Assembly: GCF_000013345.1 (NCBI RefSeq)
Contig: NC_007777.1
Coordinates: 4,774,001-4,838,000 of the forward strand
From: Frankia casuarinae
GTDB taxonomy: Bacteria > Actinomycetota > Actinomycetes > Frankiales > Frankiaceae
Direction: 5' to 3'
Length of the DNA: 64,000 nucleotides
Shown here: one piece after another, positions 8,395-16,986 of the stretch
How the letters are laid out: each line of letters opens with the position of its first letter
Numbering within the stretch: position 1 is the first letter of the stretch
Notes under the pieces: model-generated
Databases searched by the model: none
The model's input: only the letters and a program-made list of their open reading frames with translations
What the model was told of the DNA's origin: nothing
Position numbers and translations under genes: made by a program

Positions 8395-9231
8395 ATGGCA
8401 GAACGCAAGCCGTACCCCAGTGACCTGTCCGATGAGGCGTGGGACCTGATCCGCCCGGTCCTCACCGCGTGGAAGGCCCGGCATCCCTCGGCTAGCGGGC
8501 ACGAGGGTGGCTACGACATGCGGGAGATCGTGAACGCGGTCCTCTACCAGGCCCGGACCGGCTGCCAGTGGCGCTACCTGCCCCACGACCTGCCCCCGAC
8601 GTCCGCGGTGTACTACTACTTCGGCCAGTGGCGCGACGACGGCACCACCGAGACGATCCACGACCTGCTGCGCTGGCTGGTCCGTGAGCACCACCGCAGG
8701 AAAGCCGACCCGAGCGCGGTCGTGCTGGACTCCCAGACCGTCCGGTCCTCCACCAACGCCCCGAAGGGCACGACCGGCCTGGACCCGGGAAAGAAAAGCC
8801 CGGGCCGTAAACGCGGGATCGCCGTCGACACGTTGGGACTGCTCATCGCCGTGGTCGTGGTCGCGGCCAGCGTGCACGACAACACCATCGGCACCGCCCT
8901 GCTGGACCGGGTCGCCGCCGCCGCCCCGCCGGTGCGCAAGGCGTGGGTGGACGCCGGGTTCAAGACCACCGTCGTCGAGCACGGCGCCGGTCTGGGCATC
9001 GATGTCGAGGTCGTCGGACGCGAGCCGGGAGCGCGGGGGTTCACCCCGCTCCCGAAGCGGTGGCGGGTTGAGCAGACCCTGGGCACGTTGATGCTGCACC
9101 GGCGGCTGGCCCGGGACTACGAGGCGAAACCGGCCAGCGCGGTAGCGATGATCCACTGGTCGATGGTGGAGGTGATGGCCCGCCGGCTGACCGGGGCGGC
9201 CACCCCGACCTGGCGTGACCCGCCGGTCTGA
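8395..9231 (+). CDS. IS5-family transposase (copy 1)
   Basis: 278 residues. The N-terminal DUF4096-type region (YPSDLSDEAWDLIRPVL...CQWRYLPHDLPPTSAVYYYFGQW) is followed by the DDE core: VVLDSQTVRSS (first D), GRKRGIAVDTLGLLIAVVV, KAWVDAGFK (second D) and KRWRVEQTLGTLMLHRRLARDYE (E region). It is full length and intact. The translated protein is the same as in copy 2. Confidence 0.93.
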   Translation: MAERKPYPSDLSDEAWDLIRPVLTAWKARHPSASGHEGGYDMREIVNAVLYQARTGCQWRYLPHDLPPTSAVYYYFGQWRDDGTTETIHDLLRWLVREHHRRKADPSAVVLDSQTVRSSTNAPKGTTGLDPGKKSPGRKRGIAVDTLGLLIAVVVVAASVHDNTIGTALLDRVAAAAPPVRKAWVDAGFKTTVVEHGAGLGIDVEVVGREPGARGFTPLPKRWRVEQTLGTLMLHRRLARDYEAKPASAVAMIHWSMVEVMARRLTGAATPTWRDPPV

Positions 9232-9249
9232 CCGGCGGGAGTGTCGGGA

Positions 9250-9693
9250 ATGACGAGCGGAGTGCCGGTGCGGGAGGTGCTGGAACAGATCGAGGCTCGG
9301 CGGGCCCGCGCCGGGCGGGCCGTCGAGGAGCTGCGGGAGGAGATCGCCCGGCTCACCGGGCAGCTCGCCGCCGCTGAACGTGCCCTGGAACGGTTGGAGA
9401 TCACCCGGGAGACGGTGCTGGACCTGGCCGCGGAGAACGACGCCGCACCGGCCGAGCCGCTGCCGCCGGGGTATCGGGAGGTGCTGGCCGTGTTCACCCG
9501 GGGCGGGAACGGGCTGCACGCCAAGGACGTGTGCCGGGCGCTGGGTGGCGGCACCGAGCCCCGGCATGTCGAGAGCATGCGGGCCCGGCTGAAACGGCTG
9601 GTAGAGCGGGGTGTTCTCACCGAGCCCGATCCCGGCCTGTTCGTCCTGCCCCGGCCCGACCCACCGGCCACCCCAGAGATCAACTCAAGCTGA
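9250..9693 (+). CDS. IS accessory protein with coiled coil (copy 1)
   Basis: About 147 residues from ATG 9250, preceded by GGGAG. A GTG at 9241 is an alternative start. The N-terminal half is a heptad-rich coiled coil (EVLEQIEARRARAGRAVEEL); the C-terminal half resembles a winged helix (HAKDVCRALGGGTEPRHVES...RLKRLVERGVLTEPDPGLFVL). It travels with the transposase in both copies and may assist DNA binding. Its function is unknown to me. Confidence 0.7.
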   Translation: MTSGVPVREVLEQIEARRARAGRAVEELREEIARLTGQLAAAERALERLEITRETVLDLAAENDAAPAEPLPPGYREVLAVFTRGGNGLHAKDVCRALGGGTEPRHVESMRARLKRLVERGVLTEPDPGLFVLPRPDPPATPEINSS

Positions 9694-9725
9694 GGCCCGA
9701 CGAAAGCGTGCAGAACGCCCACTCA

Positions 9726-10017
9726 GGGCCGGCTCGTCGGCACGCAGGCGGACTGGCGGGCGGTCGCCGGGCGGCTCTGGCACCGATCTAAGATCGACCA
9801 CCCCGGGAACGTCGCTGCCTGCGATAGCAAGCACGGCGCGGACCATGCCAGACAGCACAGCCGGGTCCAGCTGCTCCGCCAGTGCTGCGTCTGTGATGAC
9901 GACAGGGTTGTCCAGTCGACGTAGCAACGCCCGGTGAACGTCCGCCGAGAAATGCGAAGAGATCAGTACTGGGACTGCGCCAACGCGCGCCACGGCCAGC
10001 GCTGCCAGCACGTACGT
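9726..10017 (-). pseudogene. AMP-dependent ligase, middle fragment
   Basis: Reading resumes after the IS66-type insertion with VLAALAVARVGAVPVLIS and ends at the IS5 copy after RADEPAL. This is the A2/A3 region of an acyl- or aminoacyl-adenylating enzyme, interrupted before the TSGTTG phosphate loop. The 5' part is at 11926-12197. The catalytic C-terminal two thirds are not in the window. Confidence 0.75.
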
Positions 10018-11925
10018 ATTCGGAAGTCCCGTTGTTGATCTTTTGGGGTGACGGCCTTCGGGGCTGGGTGTGGCCTGATGGTCGTGGTGGGTGATGTTCT
10101 GCCGGTCGGGGTGGTTTGCTGCGGTGCGTGACGGTTGTCGAGTCGGGGGCGGGCGCTGCCGCGAGCGGTGAGGTTGCCGAGGGCGCGGCGCTGCTGGCGG
10201 AGAACGCCTGGCTGCGGGCCCGGGTCGCGGAGCTGTTGACGGACATCGCCGGGCTGGTCGCGCGGGAGGCGACGCGTGAGGCCGAGGTGGTGGAGCTGCG
10301 TCTCCAGCTCGAGGCGTTGCAGGCGGAGCTGGCGACGTTGCGGCGGATGCTGTTCGGCCGGTCGTCGGAACGGGAGTGCGGCGGGTCGCCGGCCGTGGGT
10401 TCGCCGGATGGCGGGGACGGTTGTGGCGACGGGGCGCGGGGCGAGGCCGCCGGGTCGGCAGGCCGGCGGCGGGGGCCGGGCGCGCGCTCGGGCCGGCGGA
10501 GCTACGACCATCTGTCCCGCGACGAGGTCGACTGCGACTTCGAGGGCGGGGGCTATGGCTGCCTGTCGTGTGGGCAGCCGTTCACGCCGTGGGGCGAGCA
10601 TGTCGTCGAGCAGCTCGACTGGCTGGTGACGGTGCGGGTTCGGGTGTCGAGGCGGCGCCGGTATCGGCGGGGCTGCCGCTGTGGCGGGTCGTTGACGGTG
10701 ACCGCGCCGGGACCGTCGAAGGCGATCGGGAAGGGCCTGTTCACGCACCGGTTCCTCGCGATGCTGATCGTGGAGCGCTATGTCGCGGGCCGTTCGCAGA
10801 ACTCGCTGGTCACCGGGTTGGCCCGGCACGGCGCCCAGCTCTCGCCGGCGACGCTGACCGGGGCGTGCGCCCAGGTCGCGGGCCTGCTCGCCCCACTCGC
10901 CGAGCAGATCGTCGGGCGGTCGCGGGGGTCGTGGCACCTGCACGCCGACGAGACGACCTGGCGGGTGTTCACCCCGACCGGCGGCGGCGGGCCGGCCCGC
11001 TGGTGGCTGTGGGTGTTCCTGGGGCCGGACAGCGTCTGTTTCGTGATGGACGCGACCCGCTCGACGGCGGTGCTCGCCGAACACGTCGGCCTCGACCCGG
11101 ACAGCGGCCAGCTGACCGACGACGCCGACGGCGGACCGCGCCGCCTCGTGCTGTCGTCGGACTTCTACACCGTGTACGTCTCCGCCGGCCGCCGCGCCGA
11201 TGGCCTGGTCAACCTGTACTGCTGGGCGCACGCGCGGCGGTACTTCGTGCGGGCCGGCGACGCGAACCCCGCCCAGCTCGGGATCTGGGCCCGCCAGTGG
11301 GTCGAGCGGATCCGCGCGCTCTACACCGCGCACGGCGAGCTCGCCGCCGCCTGGCACACCGCCGCCGCGGCCCCGTCGCCGGCCACCGAGAAGCGGCTCG
11401 CCGCCGCGTACGCCGGCTGGGACACCGCGATCACCGTGATCGACACGGTTCGCCGCGAGCAGACGGCCTCGCCCGGCCTGCAGGAACCCGCGCGCAAGGC
11501 GCTCGCGACCCTGGACCGGGAATGGGACGGGCTGGTCGCCCACCGCGACTACCCCATGATCGGCATGGACAACAACCCGGCGGAAAGGGCGATCAGGGGC
11601 CCGGTCGTGACCCGGCGCAACGCCGGCGGCTCCCGCACCGAGGACACCGCCCGCCACGCCGCCACGATCTTCACGGTCACCGCGACCGCCGCGATGCACA
11701 ACCTGAACCTGCTGACCTACCTGGAGAACTACCTCGACGCCTGCGGCCGGGCCGGCGGCAAGCCGCCGACCGGCGCCGACCTCGACCGGTTCCTGCCCTG
11801 GGCCGCCAGCCCCGAGGACCTCACCACCTGGCAACAGCCTCCCGGCTGACCCCGACCCCCGAGACCCCAGCGGAGTGCCCCACGGTCACGCCGCCCACGA
11901 TCATGCCCCAACGGGATTTCCGAAT
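10018..11925 (+). mobile_element. IS66-family insertion sequence (complete)
   Basis: 1,908 bp with inverted ends ATTCGGAAGTCCCGTTG and its near-perfect complement at the right. It is flanked by ACGTACGT (10010-10017) and ACGTACGC (11926-11933), an 8-bp target duplication with one mismatch, the length expected for IS66. Removing it rejoins the AMP-ligase frame as LAYV-LAALAVA. Confidence 0.9.
10128..11849 (+). CDS. IS66-family transposase
   Basis: About 573 residues. A leucine-zipper N-terminus (LRARVAELLTDIAGLVAREA), the LFGRSSE motif and a Cys-rich zinc region (YGCLSCGQPF...RRGCRCGGSL) precede the DDE core: HLHADETTWRVF, LSSDFYTVY, YCWAHARRYF, and the IGMDNNPAERAIRGPVVTRRNAGGS block. It is a single-ORF version without tnpA/tnpB partners. 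The start is uncertain; I prefer GTG 10128 to the TTG at 10116. Confidence 0.92.
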   Translation: MTVVESGAGAAASGEVAEGAALLAENAWLRARVAELLTDIAGLVAREATREAEVVELRLQLEALQAELATLRRMLFGRSSERECGGSPAVGSPDGGDGCGDGARGEAAGSAGRRRGPGARSGRRSYDHLSRDEVDCDFEGGGYGCLSCGQPFTPWGEHVVEQLDWLVTVRVRVSRRRRYRRGCRCGGSLTVTAPGPSKAIGKGLFTHRFLAMLIVERYVAGRSQNSLVTGLARHGAQLSPATLTGACAQVAGLLAPLAEQIVGRSRGSWHLHADETTWRVFTPTGGGGPARWWLWVFLGPDSVCFVMDATRSTAVLAEHVGLDPDSGQLTDDADGGPRRLVLSSDFYTVYVSAGRRADGLVNLYCWAHARRYFVRAGDANPAQLGIWARQWVERIRALYTAHGELAAAWHTAAAAPSPATEKRLAAAYAGWDTAITVIDTVRREQTASPGLQEPARKALATLDREWDGLVAHRDYPMIGMDNNPAERAIRGPVVTRRNAGGSRTEDTARHAATIFTVTATAAMHNLNLLTYLENYLDACGRAGGKPPTGADLDRFLPWAASPEDLTTWQQPPG

Positions 11926-12197
11926 ACGTACGCCAGCACCACATCGAACCCGTTCGTCATGATGACGGCCACCTGATCGGCCGGACGGACCCCAGCAGCG
12001 TACAACCGGTGTGCCGTTTTATCGACAACTCCCGCCAACTCGGCGACGGTGAATTCCCTCCGATCGCGTCCACCGTCGACCAGGTTCAGTGGATGGTTTG
12101 TCGTGACAGTCATTCCTGGATTGTCGTCGGCCGCCTCGGCGAGCAGATCGCCAAGATAGAAGGGTGCTGCGGCTGGTGCTCCTGGGAGGCTTCCCAT
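11926..12197 (-). pseudogene. AMP-dependent ligase, 5' fragment
   Basis: Starts MGSLPGAPAAAPFYLGDLL and reads through FTVAELAGVVDKTAHRLYAAGVRPADQVAVIMTNGFDVVLAYV, the N-terminal subdomain of adenylate-forming ligases, until the IS66-type insertion. With the fragment at 9726-10017 it makes about 185 residues of one gene. It lies 73 bp downstream of the gene at 12271-12891, probably in the same operon. Confidence 0.75.
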
Positions 12198-12270
12198 ACC
12201 TGTCCAATCTCCCGCAATGTTTTACGTCCGAGGCTCGTTATTAGTCCACATCCCTGAGGCTTCGAAGGTC

Positions 12271-12891
12271 TTATGCGGGACACAGGGGGGTCCCAAAAAA
12301 GCGCTCTTCGGCTGCGGAGTAAAGCTCTGCAAGGATGCCCGTCTGGGTGCGCTCGCCCCTGTAGTGATCTCCAAAGCGGTCGCGATAGACGGCGAACCAG
12401 TCGGGTCGGCTATGCAAAAAGAGAATGTCGTGTACTGACATTCTTCGTATTGCGAATAGCGGGACTGGTGAGACGTTGACGTGAAAATCTTGATTGCGTG
12501 CCGATGGTTCCGTGCAGGAGCCGTGGAACTGGCCGATCATCAACCCCAGAGACACCGCCTCGCTCTTGACTATGGAATGCACCTGGTCTATGAGAGGCCA
12601 GTCCTGTTCGCCCATGTCAGGGAACGCGAGCACAAGAGCCGGCAAGGAAAGTTCAGGCTGCCAGAACAACGCGGGAAACAGGCGTATCGCCTCGCGGACC
12701 CGGTCCTCCAGCCAACTGGCGAAGATCGGCTTCGGTAGATCCAGTGTCCATAGTCGGATCTGGTCGCCGTCGAGGGCGGGGCGTACATAGGGGCAGACGG
12801 CCCCCAGGCGTCCGAGCATGGGGTGCGGTCGTGCGAGGTAGCTGCGAAACCAACTGTTGACGGTCTTCTCCGCCGTGTGGTCGTCAGACAT
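12271..12891 (-). CDS. DUF6875-like protein of unknown function
   Basis: 206 residues with a GGAGAG ribosome site just before ATG 12891. Conserved-looking blocks are PHPMLGRLGAVCPYVRPAL, LIDQVHSIVKSEAVSLGLMIGQFHGSC and SPVPLFAIRRMSVHDILFL. I associate these with DUF6875 proteins found in actinobacterial natural-product loci, from memory. There is no signal peptide or membrane segment. It appears to head an operon with the broken AMP-ligase gene and diverges from the Rrf2 gene. Confidence 0.6.
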   Translation of the reverse strand: MSDDHTAEKTVNSWFRSYLARPHPMLGRLGAVCPYVRPALDGDQIRLWTLDLPKPIFASWLEDRVREAIRLFPALFWQPELSLPALVLAFPDMGEQDWPLIDQVHSIVKSEAVSLGLMIGQFHGSCTEPSARNQDFHVNVSPVPLFAIRRMSVHDILFLHSRPDWFAVYRDRFGDHYRGERTQTGILAELYSAAEERFFGTPLCPA

Positions 12892-13337
12892 CGACTCTCC
12901 GGATTTGACGCTGCCAGGCAGGCGCGACCAACGGTCGGCACCTCGCCGTAGCGGGACGGCATCCGCTCCCCCGGCGACGCGGTCGGACCAGGCCGCACAG
13001 GCGCGCGTGCACTTGTGCGCAGGGACCGATGTATGCCGCGTTCCAGCGACCCCTCACCGCGAGGTGGAGCGGCAGACTCCATGATCAGAAAGCTCTTAGC
13101 GGACATCTCAGATAGGAAAAGACTGTAATAGCACCCGCGTGGGATTGCAACCACATGCAGCGATCGGGTCGCATTCGGCTGCATGCCCCACCTTGATGGT
13201 CACCATGCGTAAGCATGTCATAAACGGTGAGATCCGGAGCGCCGGCGGGCTCGCGCTACCGCCACCCGATCCGACGGCGCCATGCATCGCGCCCTAGCTG
13301 CGACCTGACCCGCGGCGCGTCTACCCAGGTGAAGCAG
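12892..13337. other. Divergent intergenic region, no gene seen
   Basis: About 445 bp between the DUF6875-like gene and the Rrf2 operator. It holds short inverted repeats (ATGCAGC...GCTGCAT near 13155-13185, CATGC-GTAA-GCATG near 13205) but no supported reading frame. Confidence 0.5.
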
Positions 13338-13364
13338 TATTCCGGTGATATACTATCCGGAATA
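13338..13364. promoter_or_regulatory. Rrf2 promoter-operator: TATTCCGG-N11-CCGGAATA over a -10 box
   Basis: A perfect 8-bp inverted repeat with an 11-bp spacer. The spacer contains a -10-like TATACT (13349-13354), and the right arm ends on the A of the ATG at 13364. The mRNA would therefore be leaderless, and a bound repressor would cover the -10 box. No clear -35 box is seen. Confidence 0.7.
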
Positions 13365-13897
13365 TGAGGCTCAGTCAGGGAATCGAGTGGGCGTTGCACT
13401 GTTGCCATGCCCTCGCGGAGGCGCCGGATGGAAGCTCGCTGCCCGTGCAGCAGCTCGCTGCGCTGCACGGTGGTAACCCGGCCTACCTGGCCAAACACCT
13501 CCAGGCGCTGTCGAAGGCCGGGGTGGTCGTGTCGGTCCTCGGCCCACGCGGGGGCTATCGACTCGGCCGTCCCGCGGACCAGATCCGGCTCCTCGACGTG
13601 GTCGACGCGATCGAGGGCTCCAGCCCGGTGTTCCTGTGCACCGAGATCCGCCAGCGAGGGCCGGCCGCGTTGCCACCGGCGAACTACCGAGCGCCCTGCG
13701 CGATCGCGGCGGCGGTGTCGTCCGCGGAGGACGCGTGGCGGCAAGCTTTGGCGTCGACCACCATCGCCGACATCGTCACCGCATCGCGCCGGCAGGCACC
13801 CGAGGCCGTTACCGCTACCGCTCGCTGGCTACGCGAGACCGTCGACGCGAGAAGCCGGGGCCAGGCAGACGAGCAGAACAGGAAGGCGGACGGGTGA
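13364..13897 (+). CDS. Rrf2-family transcriptional regulator
   Basis: 177 residues. The winged helix MRLSQGIEWALHCCHAL...GGNPAYLAKHLQALSKAGVVVSVLGPRGGYRLGRP is typical of Rrf2. Later cysteines (FLCTEI near residue 89, RAPCAIAA near 110) could bind an Fe-S cluster or sense redox, though the canonical three-Cys spacing of NsrR/IscR is not obvious. There is no Shine-Dalgarno sequence; the start overlaps a palindrome, suggesting leaderless autoregulated expression. The stop overlaps the MFS start (GTGA), so it probably controls the exporter. Confidence 0.9.
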   Translation: MRLSQGIEWALHCCHALAEAPDGSSLPVQQLAALHGGNPAYLAKHLQALSKAGVVVSVLGPRGGYRLGRPADQIRLLDVVDAIEGSSPVFLCTEIRQRGPAALPPANYRAPCAIAAAVSSAEDAWRQALASTTIADIVTASRRQAPEAVTATARWLRETVDARSRGQADEQNRKADG

Positions 13898-15228
13898 CGG
13901 GCCACGGCGCGGCCCGGCGAGACGTACCAGAGCCCAGGGTGACTCGTCCCCCTGTGGAGGCTTCATCCGCGTCGACGCGCGAGGTCCGACTCGACGGGGC
14001 CCCGCCGAACTCGACAGACCACGGTGATGCGCCCTGTCCCCGGCCCGAGACGCGCGACCGGCAGCGGTGGGGCGCGCTGATCACCGGCTGGCTGGCACTG
14101 TTCGTCATCGGGACCGATCTGTTCGTCGTCTCGCCCCTGCTGCCGATCTGGCGCTCCCGGTTCGACGTGTCACTGCGCACGGCCGGACTGACGGTGACGG
14201 TCTTCGCCCTGGCCTACGTCGTCGCGGCACCCGCGTGGGGTCGGCGAGCGGTGAAGGTATCGCCGCCCGCGGTGCTGGTTCTGGCCCTGTCCGGCTTTGC
14301 GGTGTGCAATGTGTTGACCGCCCTCGCCCCGAACTTCTGGACGTTGCTGGCCGCTCGGGTCGGCACCGGTCTGTTCATCTCCGGCGCCACGGCCACCGTG
14401 TTCACACTGGTCGCAAGCAGCGCCCCCAACGGGCGACGGGCGTCGTGGCTGGGGATCGCCACCTCAGGGCTGCTGTCCGCGCTGTGGGCCGGAGCCCCTC
14501 TCGGTGGCCTGGTCGCACGGCACACCAGCTGGCGGGCGGTGTTCGTCATCCTGGCCGCATTCGCCGTCCTCATTCTGGTTGCTGCCCGCAGAATCTGGCC
14601 GGACACACAGGCAGCCCGCGCCGCCGCTGCGCCCGCCAGCCGCAGTGCCGCGTGGCGGGCCCGCGCCGTCGCGCCGACCGCCTGCTGGGCGGCAGCCGTC
14701 TACGGCCTGTACACCTATCTGTCGGCTGGCCTCGGTGACCGGCCCGGATGGTCCACCGCCTGGCTGAACGCATCGTTGATCGTGTACGGGTTGTGCGCTG
14801 TCGCCGCCACGTTCCTCGGCGGTCGGATCGCAGACCGCCACGGCGCCGCCCGCACCACCTGGACGGCACTCCTGCTGCTCGCCGCCGCCGACGTCGCGTT
14901 CTCCGCAAGTCTCTCCAGCGCGGCGGTCACCACCTGCCTTGCGATCGCGTTGCTCGCGTTCGCCGCCTACACCGCCTTTCCCGCCAAACAGGCTCAGCTC
15001 GTCTCCGACCATCCCGCCGACTCCGCCCAGCTGATGTCCTGGAACCAGAGCGCCATGTACCTGGGGATCACCCTCGGCTCTCTGGCCGGCGGACGCATCG
15101 CCGACGGCCACTTCCGCGCGCTGCCACTCGCATGCGCGGCGGTCGCCATCCTCGGCGCCACCACACAGGTATCCACCGTCCGCCGCCGGACTCCGGCCGG
15201 TCATGCAGCGGATAGTGACCGGTGGTGA
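13894..15228 (+). CDS. MFS transporter
   Basis: 444 residues from GTG 13894, which overlaps the Rrf2 stop. About 50 polar residues precede twelve hydrophobic segments (from WGALITGWLALFVIGTDLFVVSPLLP to LPLACAAVAILGA). A drug-efflux-like signature (LLAARVGTGLFISGATATVF) and GGRIADRHGAARTTW between the halves support the DHA1 type. It is probably an inner-membrane proton antiporter for a small molecule. The substrate is not predictable. It is the only clearly intact operon inside the paired-IS unit. Confidence 0.88.
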   Translation: MTGHGAARRDVPEPRVTRPPVEASSASTREVRLDGAPPNSTDHGDAPCPRPETRDRQRWGALITGWLALFVIGTDLFVVSPLLPIWRSRFDVSLRTAGLTVTVFALAYVVAAPAWGRRAVKVSPPAVLVLALSGFAVCNVLTALAPNFWTLLAARVGTGLFISGATATVFTLVASSAPNGRRASWLGIATSGLLSALWAGAPLGGLVARHTSWRAVFVILAAFAVLILVAARRIWPDTQAARAAAAPASRSAAWRARAVAPTACWAAAVYGLYTYLSAGLGDRPGWSTAWLNASLIVYGLCAVAATFLGGRIADRHGAARTTWTALLLLAAADVAFSASLSSAAVTTCLAIALLAFAAYTAFPAKQAQLVSDHPADSAQLMSWNQSAMYLGITLGSLAGGRIADGHFRALPLACAAVAILGATTQVSTVRRRTPAGHAADSDRW

Positions 15229-15311
15229 CGGTTGATTCTGGAGCGCCGGTCCCGGACCTCCGGACTCCGGAAGCGCCGAATTCCGGACGTCGAAAGTGGG
15301 CCCGACTACGG

Positions 15312-15549
15312 TCAACGCCGCCACTTCGTGGCGAGCTCCCGATCCCAGGCCGACCTGGGGGAGTGGCCAGCGTGAGTGACGTAGACGCGCCAAGCAGTCG
15401 TGAGCATGTCAGTGACCCAGTAGCGGCCCAGGGTGTCCTCGTGTAGGTCGCCGATGGCATCGGCGACCGCGGAGCGCAGACTGTCCGCGTCGTAGTCGAA
15501 GAACATGATCAGATAGCTGGCGAGTTCGGCGGTTGCGCCACGTTCCCCC
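15312..15549 (-). pseudogene. Unknown protein, C-terminal fragment cut by IS copy 2
   Basis: On the minus strand the frame is open from the IS border: GERGATAELASYLIMFFDYD, then LRSAVADAIGDLHEDTLGRYWVTDMLTTAWRVYVTHAG, ending KWRR. The composition looks like real coding sequence truncated at its 5' end. I do not recognise the family. It converges on the MFS gene, 83 bp away. Confidence 0.45.
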
Positions 15550-15581
15550 TCAGTGGGCGTTCTGCACGCTTTCGTCGGGCC

Positions 15582-16025
15582 TCAGCTTGAGTTGATCTCT
15601 GGGGTGGCCGGTGGGTCGGGCCGGGGCAGGACGAACAGGCCGGGATCGGGCTCGGTGAGAACACCCCGCTCTACCAGCCGTTTCAGCCGGGCCCGCATGC
15701 TCTCGACATGCCGGGGCTCGGTGCCGCCACCCAGCGCCCGGCACACGTCCTTGGCGTGCAGCCCGTTCCCGCCCCGGGTGAACACGGCCAGCACCTCCCG
15801 ATACCCCGGCGGCAGCGGCTCGGCCGGTGCGGCGTCGTTCTCGGCGGCCAGGTCCAGCACCGTCTCCCGGGTGATCTCCAACCGTTCCAGGGCACGTTCA
15901 GCGGCGGCGAGCTGCCCGGTGAGCCGGGCGATCTCCTCCCGCAGCTCCTCGACGGCCCGCCCGGCGCGGGCCCGCCGAGCCTCGATCTGTTCCAGCACCT
16001 CCCGCACCGGCACTCCGCTCGTCAT
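15582..16025 (-). CDS. IS accessory protein with coiled coil (copy 2)
   Basis: Same protein sequence as the gene at 9250-9693: an N-terminal coiled coil and a winged-helix-like C-terminus. It lies downstream of the transposase in the same orientation. It is retained unchanged in both copies, which argues that it is a functional part of the element. Confidence 0.7.
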   Translation of the reverse strand: MTSGVPVREVLEQIEARRARAGRAVEELREEIARLTGQLAAAERALERLEITRETVLDLAAENDAAPAEPLPPGYREVLAVFTRGGNGLHAKDVCRALGGGTEPRHVESMRARLKRLVERGVLTEPDPGLFVLPRPDPPATPEINSS

Positions 16026-16043
16026 TCCCGACACTCCCGCCGG

Positions 16044-16880
16044 TCAGACCGGCGGGTCACGCCAGGTCGGGGTGGCCGCCCCGGTCAGCCGGCGGGCCAT
16101 CACCTCCACCATCGACCAGTGGATCATCGCTACCGCGCTGGCCGGTTTCGCCTCGTAGTCCCGGGCCAGCCGCCGGTGCAGCATCAACGTGCCCAGGGTC
16201 TGCTCAACCCGCCACCGCTTCGGGAGCGGGGTGAACCCCCGCGCTCCCGGCTCGCGTCCGACGACCTCGACATCGATGCCCAGACCGGCGCCGTGCTCGA
16301 CGACGGTGGTCTTGAACCCGGCGTCCACCCACGCCTTGCGCACCGGCGGGGCGGCGGCGGCGACCCGGTCCAGCAGGGCGGTGCCGATGGTGTTGTCGTG
16401 CACGCTGGCCGCGACCACGACCACGGCGATGAGCAGTCCCAACGTGTCGACGGCGATCCCGCGTTTACGGCCCGGGCTTTTCTTTCCCGGGTCCAGGCCG
16501 GTCGTGCCCTTCGGGGCGTTGGTGGAGGACCGGACGGTCTGGGAGTCCAGCACGACCGCGCTCGGGTCGGCTTTCCTGCGGTGGTGCTCACGGACCAGCC
16601 AGCGCAGCAGGTCGTGGATCGTCTCGGTGGTGCCGTCGTCGCGCCACTGGCCGAAGTAGTAGTACACCGCGGACGTCGGGGGCAGGTCGTGGGGCAGGTA
16701 GCGCCACTGGCAGCCGGTCCGGGCCTGGTAGAGGACCGCGTTCACGATCTCCCGCATGTCGTAGCCACCCTCGTGCCCGCTAGCCGAGGGATGCCGGGCC
16801 TTCCACGCGGTGAGGACCGGGCGGATCAGGTCCCACGCCTCATCGGACAGGTCACTGGGGTACGGCTTGCGTTCTGCCAT
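16044..16880 (-). CDS. IS5-family transposase (copy 2)
   Basis: 278 residues, identical in translation to the copy 1 transposase, with all three catalytic regions present (VVLDSQTVRSS, KAWVDAGFK, and the E-containing VEQTLG helix). It is intact. Confidence 0.93.
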   Translation of the reverse strand: MAERKPYPSDLSDEAWDLIRPVLTAWKARHPSASGHEGGYDMREIVNAVLYQARTGCQWRYLPHDLPPTSAVYYYFGQWRDDGTTETIHDLLRWLVREHHRRKADPSAVVLDSQTVRSSTNAPKGTTGLDPGKKSPGRKRGIAVDTLGLLIAVVVVAASVHDNTIGTALLDRVAAAAPPVRKAWVDAGFKTTVVEHGAGLGIDVEVVGREPGARGFTPLPKRWRVEQTLGTLMLHRRLARDYEAKPASAVAMIHWSMVEVMARRLTGAATPTWRDPPV

Positions 16881-16983
16881 GTCTTCCAGCAGAACGCGCC
16901 AGCCGGCGAACGCAAGACGATCAACTCCGCACCCCAGAGATCAACTCAAGCTGAGACCCGGCGAAAGCGTGCAGAACGCCCAC

Positions 16984-16986
16984 TGA
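16984..16986. repeat. TGA at the outer right end of the paired IS unit
   Basis: Direct match to 8289-8291 on the other side of the 8.7-kb unit. Confidence 0.5.

Larger units (their letters stand above)
8292..9722 (+). mobile_element. IS5-family insertion sequence, copy 1
   Basis: 1,431 bp with long inverted ends starting GTGGGCGTTCTGCACG. The inverted similarity runs about 55 bp to the GGGGTG block with only a few mismatches. It contains a DDE transposase and a short accessory gene. Copy 2 (15553-16983) has exactly the same length and lies in opposite orientation. The only difference I noticed is G/C at 9432, a synonymous change, so the two copies are recent. Confidence 0.92.
15553..16983 (-). 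mobile_element. IS5-family insertion sequence, copy 2
   Basis: 1,431 bp, same ends and same two genes as 8292-9722 but in opposite orientation. The inner flank reads TCA (15550-15552) and the outer flank TGA (16984-16986), the mirror image of copy 1. Confidence 0.92.

Noticed and set aside
10376-11962. Long plus-strand frame of 528 codons overlapping the IS66-type transposase
   Set aside because: An Arg/Pro/Ala-rich shadow frame of the high-GC transposase gene, with no motifs.
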